29,441 nucleotides of DNA. It comes from a virus. Position numbers and translations under genes: made by a program. The notes under the pieces were generated by a model, which made no database searches, was not told the origin of the DNA, and was given only the letters and a program-made list of their open reading frames with translations. Below are positions 28,146-29,441 of this stretch, piece by piece. The DNA is taken from positions 1 through 29,441 of IMG/VR virus record IMGVR_UViG_3300009481_000064. One strand, 5' to 3'. Positions within the stretch are counted from its first letter, which is position 1. Every line of letters starts with the position of its first letter.

Positions 28146-29441
28146 ATGTTTACTGAACCCGGACAATTTTTTACGTCGAGCGGCGGATATGAAATTGAAC
28201 AGTCTATCCGGTTTAACAAAAATGATGACGCTAAACTAACCAAAACATTTGGCACAGCTACAAACCGTAGAAAATTTACTTTGTCCGTGTGGCAAAAAAA
28301 TGGAAGCAGTGCAGGTTCAATGCTAGAGTATAATCAATCTGGTGGAAGCACATGGGCTAACATTACCATAGGTGCGGGTGGTCGTGTAGATATTTTTGAT
28401 TATTCTAGCGGAAGTGCTAGAATTGATTTACGCACCTCAAGAGTTTTTAATGATCCCTCTGCTTGGGTTCATCTAGTTGTTGCTTTTGATACCACCGCCG
28501 GCAGCGCCGCTGATCGTATCAAGGTATATATAAATGGAACTCAAGAAACTAGTTTTGGAACGTCGACATATCCAAGTCAAGACTTTGATGGGTTTCTTAA
28601 CTCCGCTGTAGAACATTTAATTGGTGAAGGTGTTAATGGTCCATTTGACGGATACATTGCAGAATATTATTTTATTGATGGTCAACAATTAGGACCAGAT
28701 AGCTTTGGCGAAACTAACGACGATGGCGTTTGGATACCGAAGGATGCGTCAAGCCTGACGTTTGGAACTAATGGCTTCTACCTAAAAGGGCAGGACAGTT
28801 CTGCACTTGGTGACGACAGTAGCGGCAACGGGAATGACTTTACCAGCAGTGGCTTGGCAGCGGCGGATCAAAAATCTGATACTCCGACACTGAACGCATC
28901 AACCTTTAACCCACTGTGGGCAGGGGCAACATTGTCTGATGGCAATCTTGTCGCCACTGCAAGTGGTAATGCGTACCAGTGGGCTACATCAACATTTGCG
29001 ATTGATGATGGTGGTAAATACGTTTGTGAGTTTCAGAAAAGCGCTGGTACATTTGGCTACGTCGGTATCTTCCAACTCGGAAATCACAATGTAACCACCG
29101 GCAACAACTATATGTACGCCTATAATCTTGGCACAGGCGAAATTGTAAAAAATGCCAGCGCCGTTACAGACCTTGGTACTGGTGCAGCCAACAGCTTAAT
29201 GCGTATTGAATACGATGGCAGTAATGACACTATTGAGATATTTGATGATGGTACAGAAATCTTTCCAGCATCAACTGGTGTATCAAACACTGTTGGTTTG
29301 ACTGGTCATAATTCACTTCATTTTGGTTGTGCGCCTTATGCGAGCGGCACAATTATTACAGCAACTTTCCAAGGTTTAAGCGGAACACCAACTACCAATT
29401 TTAAAGAGTTGACAAGTGCTAATCTTTCCACACCAACAATC
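28146..29441 (+). CDS. LamG/concanavalin-like tail protein, truncated by window edge
   Basis: The frame opens at ATG 28146, 5 nt after the previous stop, and runs 432 codons to the edge without a stop. Residues of about 40-180 resemble a LamG/concanavalin A-like jelly-roll: F-T-L-S-V-W-Q-K, W-V-H-L-V-V-A-F-D-T, I-K-V-Y-I-N-G and F-D-G-Y-I-A-E-Y-Y-F-I-D-G. A second similar beta-rich domain follows from about 270. Such domains bind carbohydrates; a receptor-binding role is likely (inference). Full length unknown. Confidence 0.8.
   Translation, partial: MFTEPGQFFTSSGGYEIEQSIRFNKNDDAKLTKTFGTATNRRKFTLSVWQKNGSSAGSMLEYNQSGGSTWANITIGAGGRVDIFDYSSGSARIDLRTSRVFNDPSAWVHLVVAFDTTAGSAADRIKVYINGTQETSFGTSTYPSQDFDGFLNSAVEHLIGEGVNGPFDGYIAEYYFIDGQQLGPDSFGETNDDGVWIPKDASSLTFGTNGFYLKGQDSSALGDDSSGNGNDFTSSGLAAADQKSDTPTLNASTFNPLWAGATLSDGNLVATASGNAYQWATSTFAIDDGGKYVCEFQKSAGTFGYVGIFQLGNHNVTTGNNYMYAYNLGTGEIVKNASAVTDLGTGAANSLMRIEYDGSNDTIEIFDDGTEIFPASTGVSNTVGLTGHNSLHFGCAPYASGTIITATFQGLSGTPTTNFKELTSANLSTPTI

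Noticed and set aside
1-29441. T7-type RNA polymerase gene, integrase, lysis cassette or tRNA genes
   Set aside because: No frame in the window shows their motifs; some may lie outside the window.

Overview
The window reads as a large part of the genome of a lytic, short-tailed (podovirus-type) marine phage. The gene set is an adenosylcobalamin-dependent (class II) ribonucleotide reductase, ThyX, dCMP deaminase, a T7-like primase-helicase, a T7-like DNA polymerase, a gp2.5-like ssDNA-binding protein, endonuclease I and a PD-(D/E)XK exonuclease, followed by a T7-order head module. This combination resembles the cobavirus / roseophage SIO1 (Zobellviridae) type of alphaproteobacterial phage. The placement is from gene content and order only. 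No integrase, lysogeny repressor, tRNA gene, CRISPR array or phage RNA polymerase gene is visible.

Layout: positions 3-6950 (+) hold the end of the late operon, with large internal-virion/ejection-type proteins and two small conserved phage proteins. Positions 6947-19811 (-) hold one leftward nucleotide-metabolism and replication operon. It is tightly packed, mostly with ATGA/TAATG overlaps, and contains many small unknown genes; several shorter than 60 codons are added here from start/stop coupling and ribosome binding sites. Positions 19812-20465 are a gene-free divergent control region rich in repeats. Positions 20466-29441 (+) hold the start of the late operon: small basic proteins, terminase small and large subunits, portal, scaffold, major capsid protein, a terminator-like hairpin, small genes and tail/receptor-binding proteins running off the right edge. 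Both edges lie in rightward structural genes, so the map is probably circular or permuted: two divergent operons leave the 20-kb region and meet at 6.95 kb, where the stop codons overlap in one TTAA.

How the genes work together: endonuclease I and the nuclease can degrade host DNA. NrdJ, dCMP deaminase and ThyX turn ribonucleotides and dCMP into dNTPs. Primase-helicase, polymerase and SSB copy the genome. Terminase, portal, scaffold and capsid package it, and the ejection proteins and tail proteins deliver it.

The most notable signal is a family of 12-13 bp palindromes (TGGGA-NN-TCCCA, wider consensus AAATCTGGGATGTCCCAKAA). They lie at gene junctions of the leftward operon just upstream of ribosome binding sites, and in the control region as part of a 21-22 bp phased array. 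One more copy sits at the convergent operon junction. Another lies inside the primase-helicase gene directly before an internal Shine-Dalgarno/ATG at codon 70, where T7 makes its short helicase (gp4B, internal start at codon 64). This looks like an undescribed phage regulon or transcript-processing element. The control region also has helically phased TTCTSA hexamers, a perfect sigma-70 consensus promoter, and CCTAAGGA inverted repeats shared with a leftward promoter at 16.5 kb.
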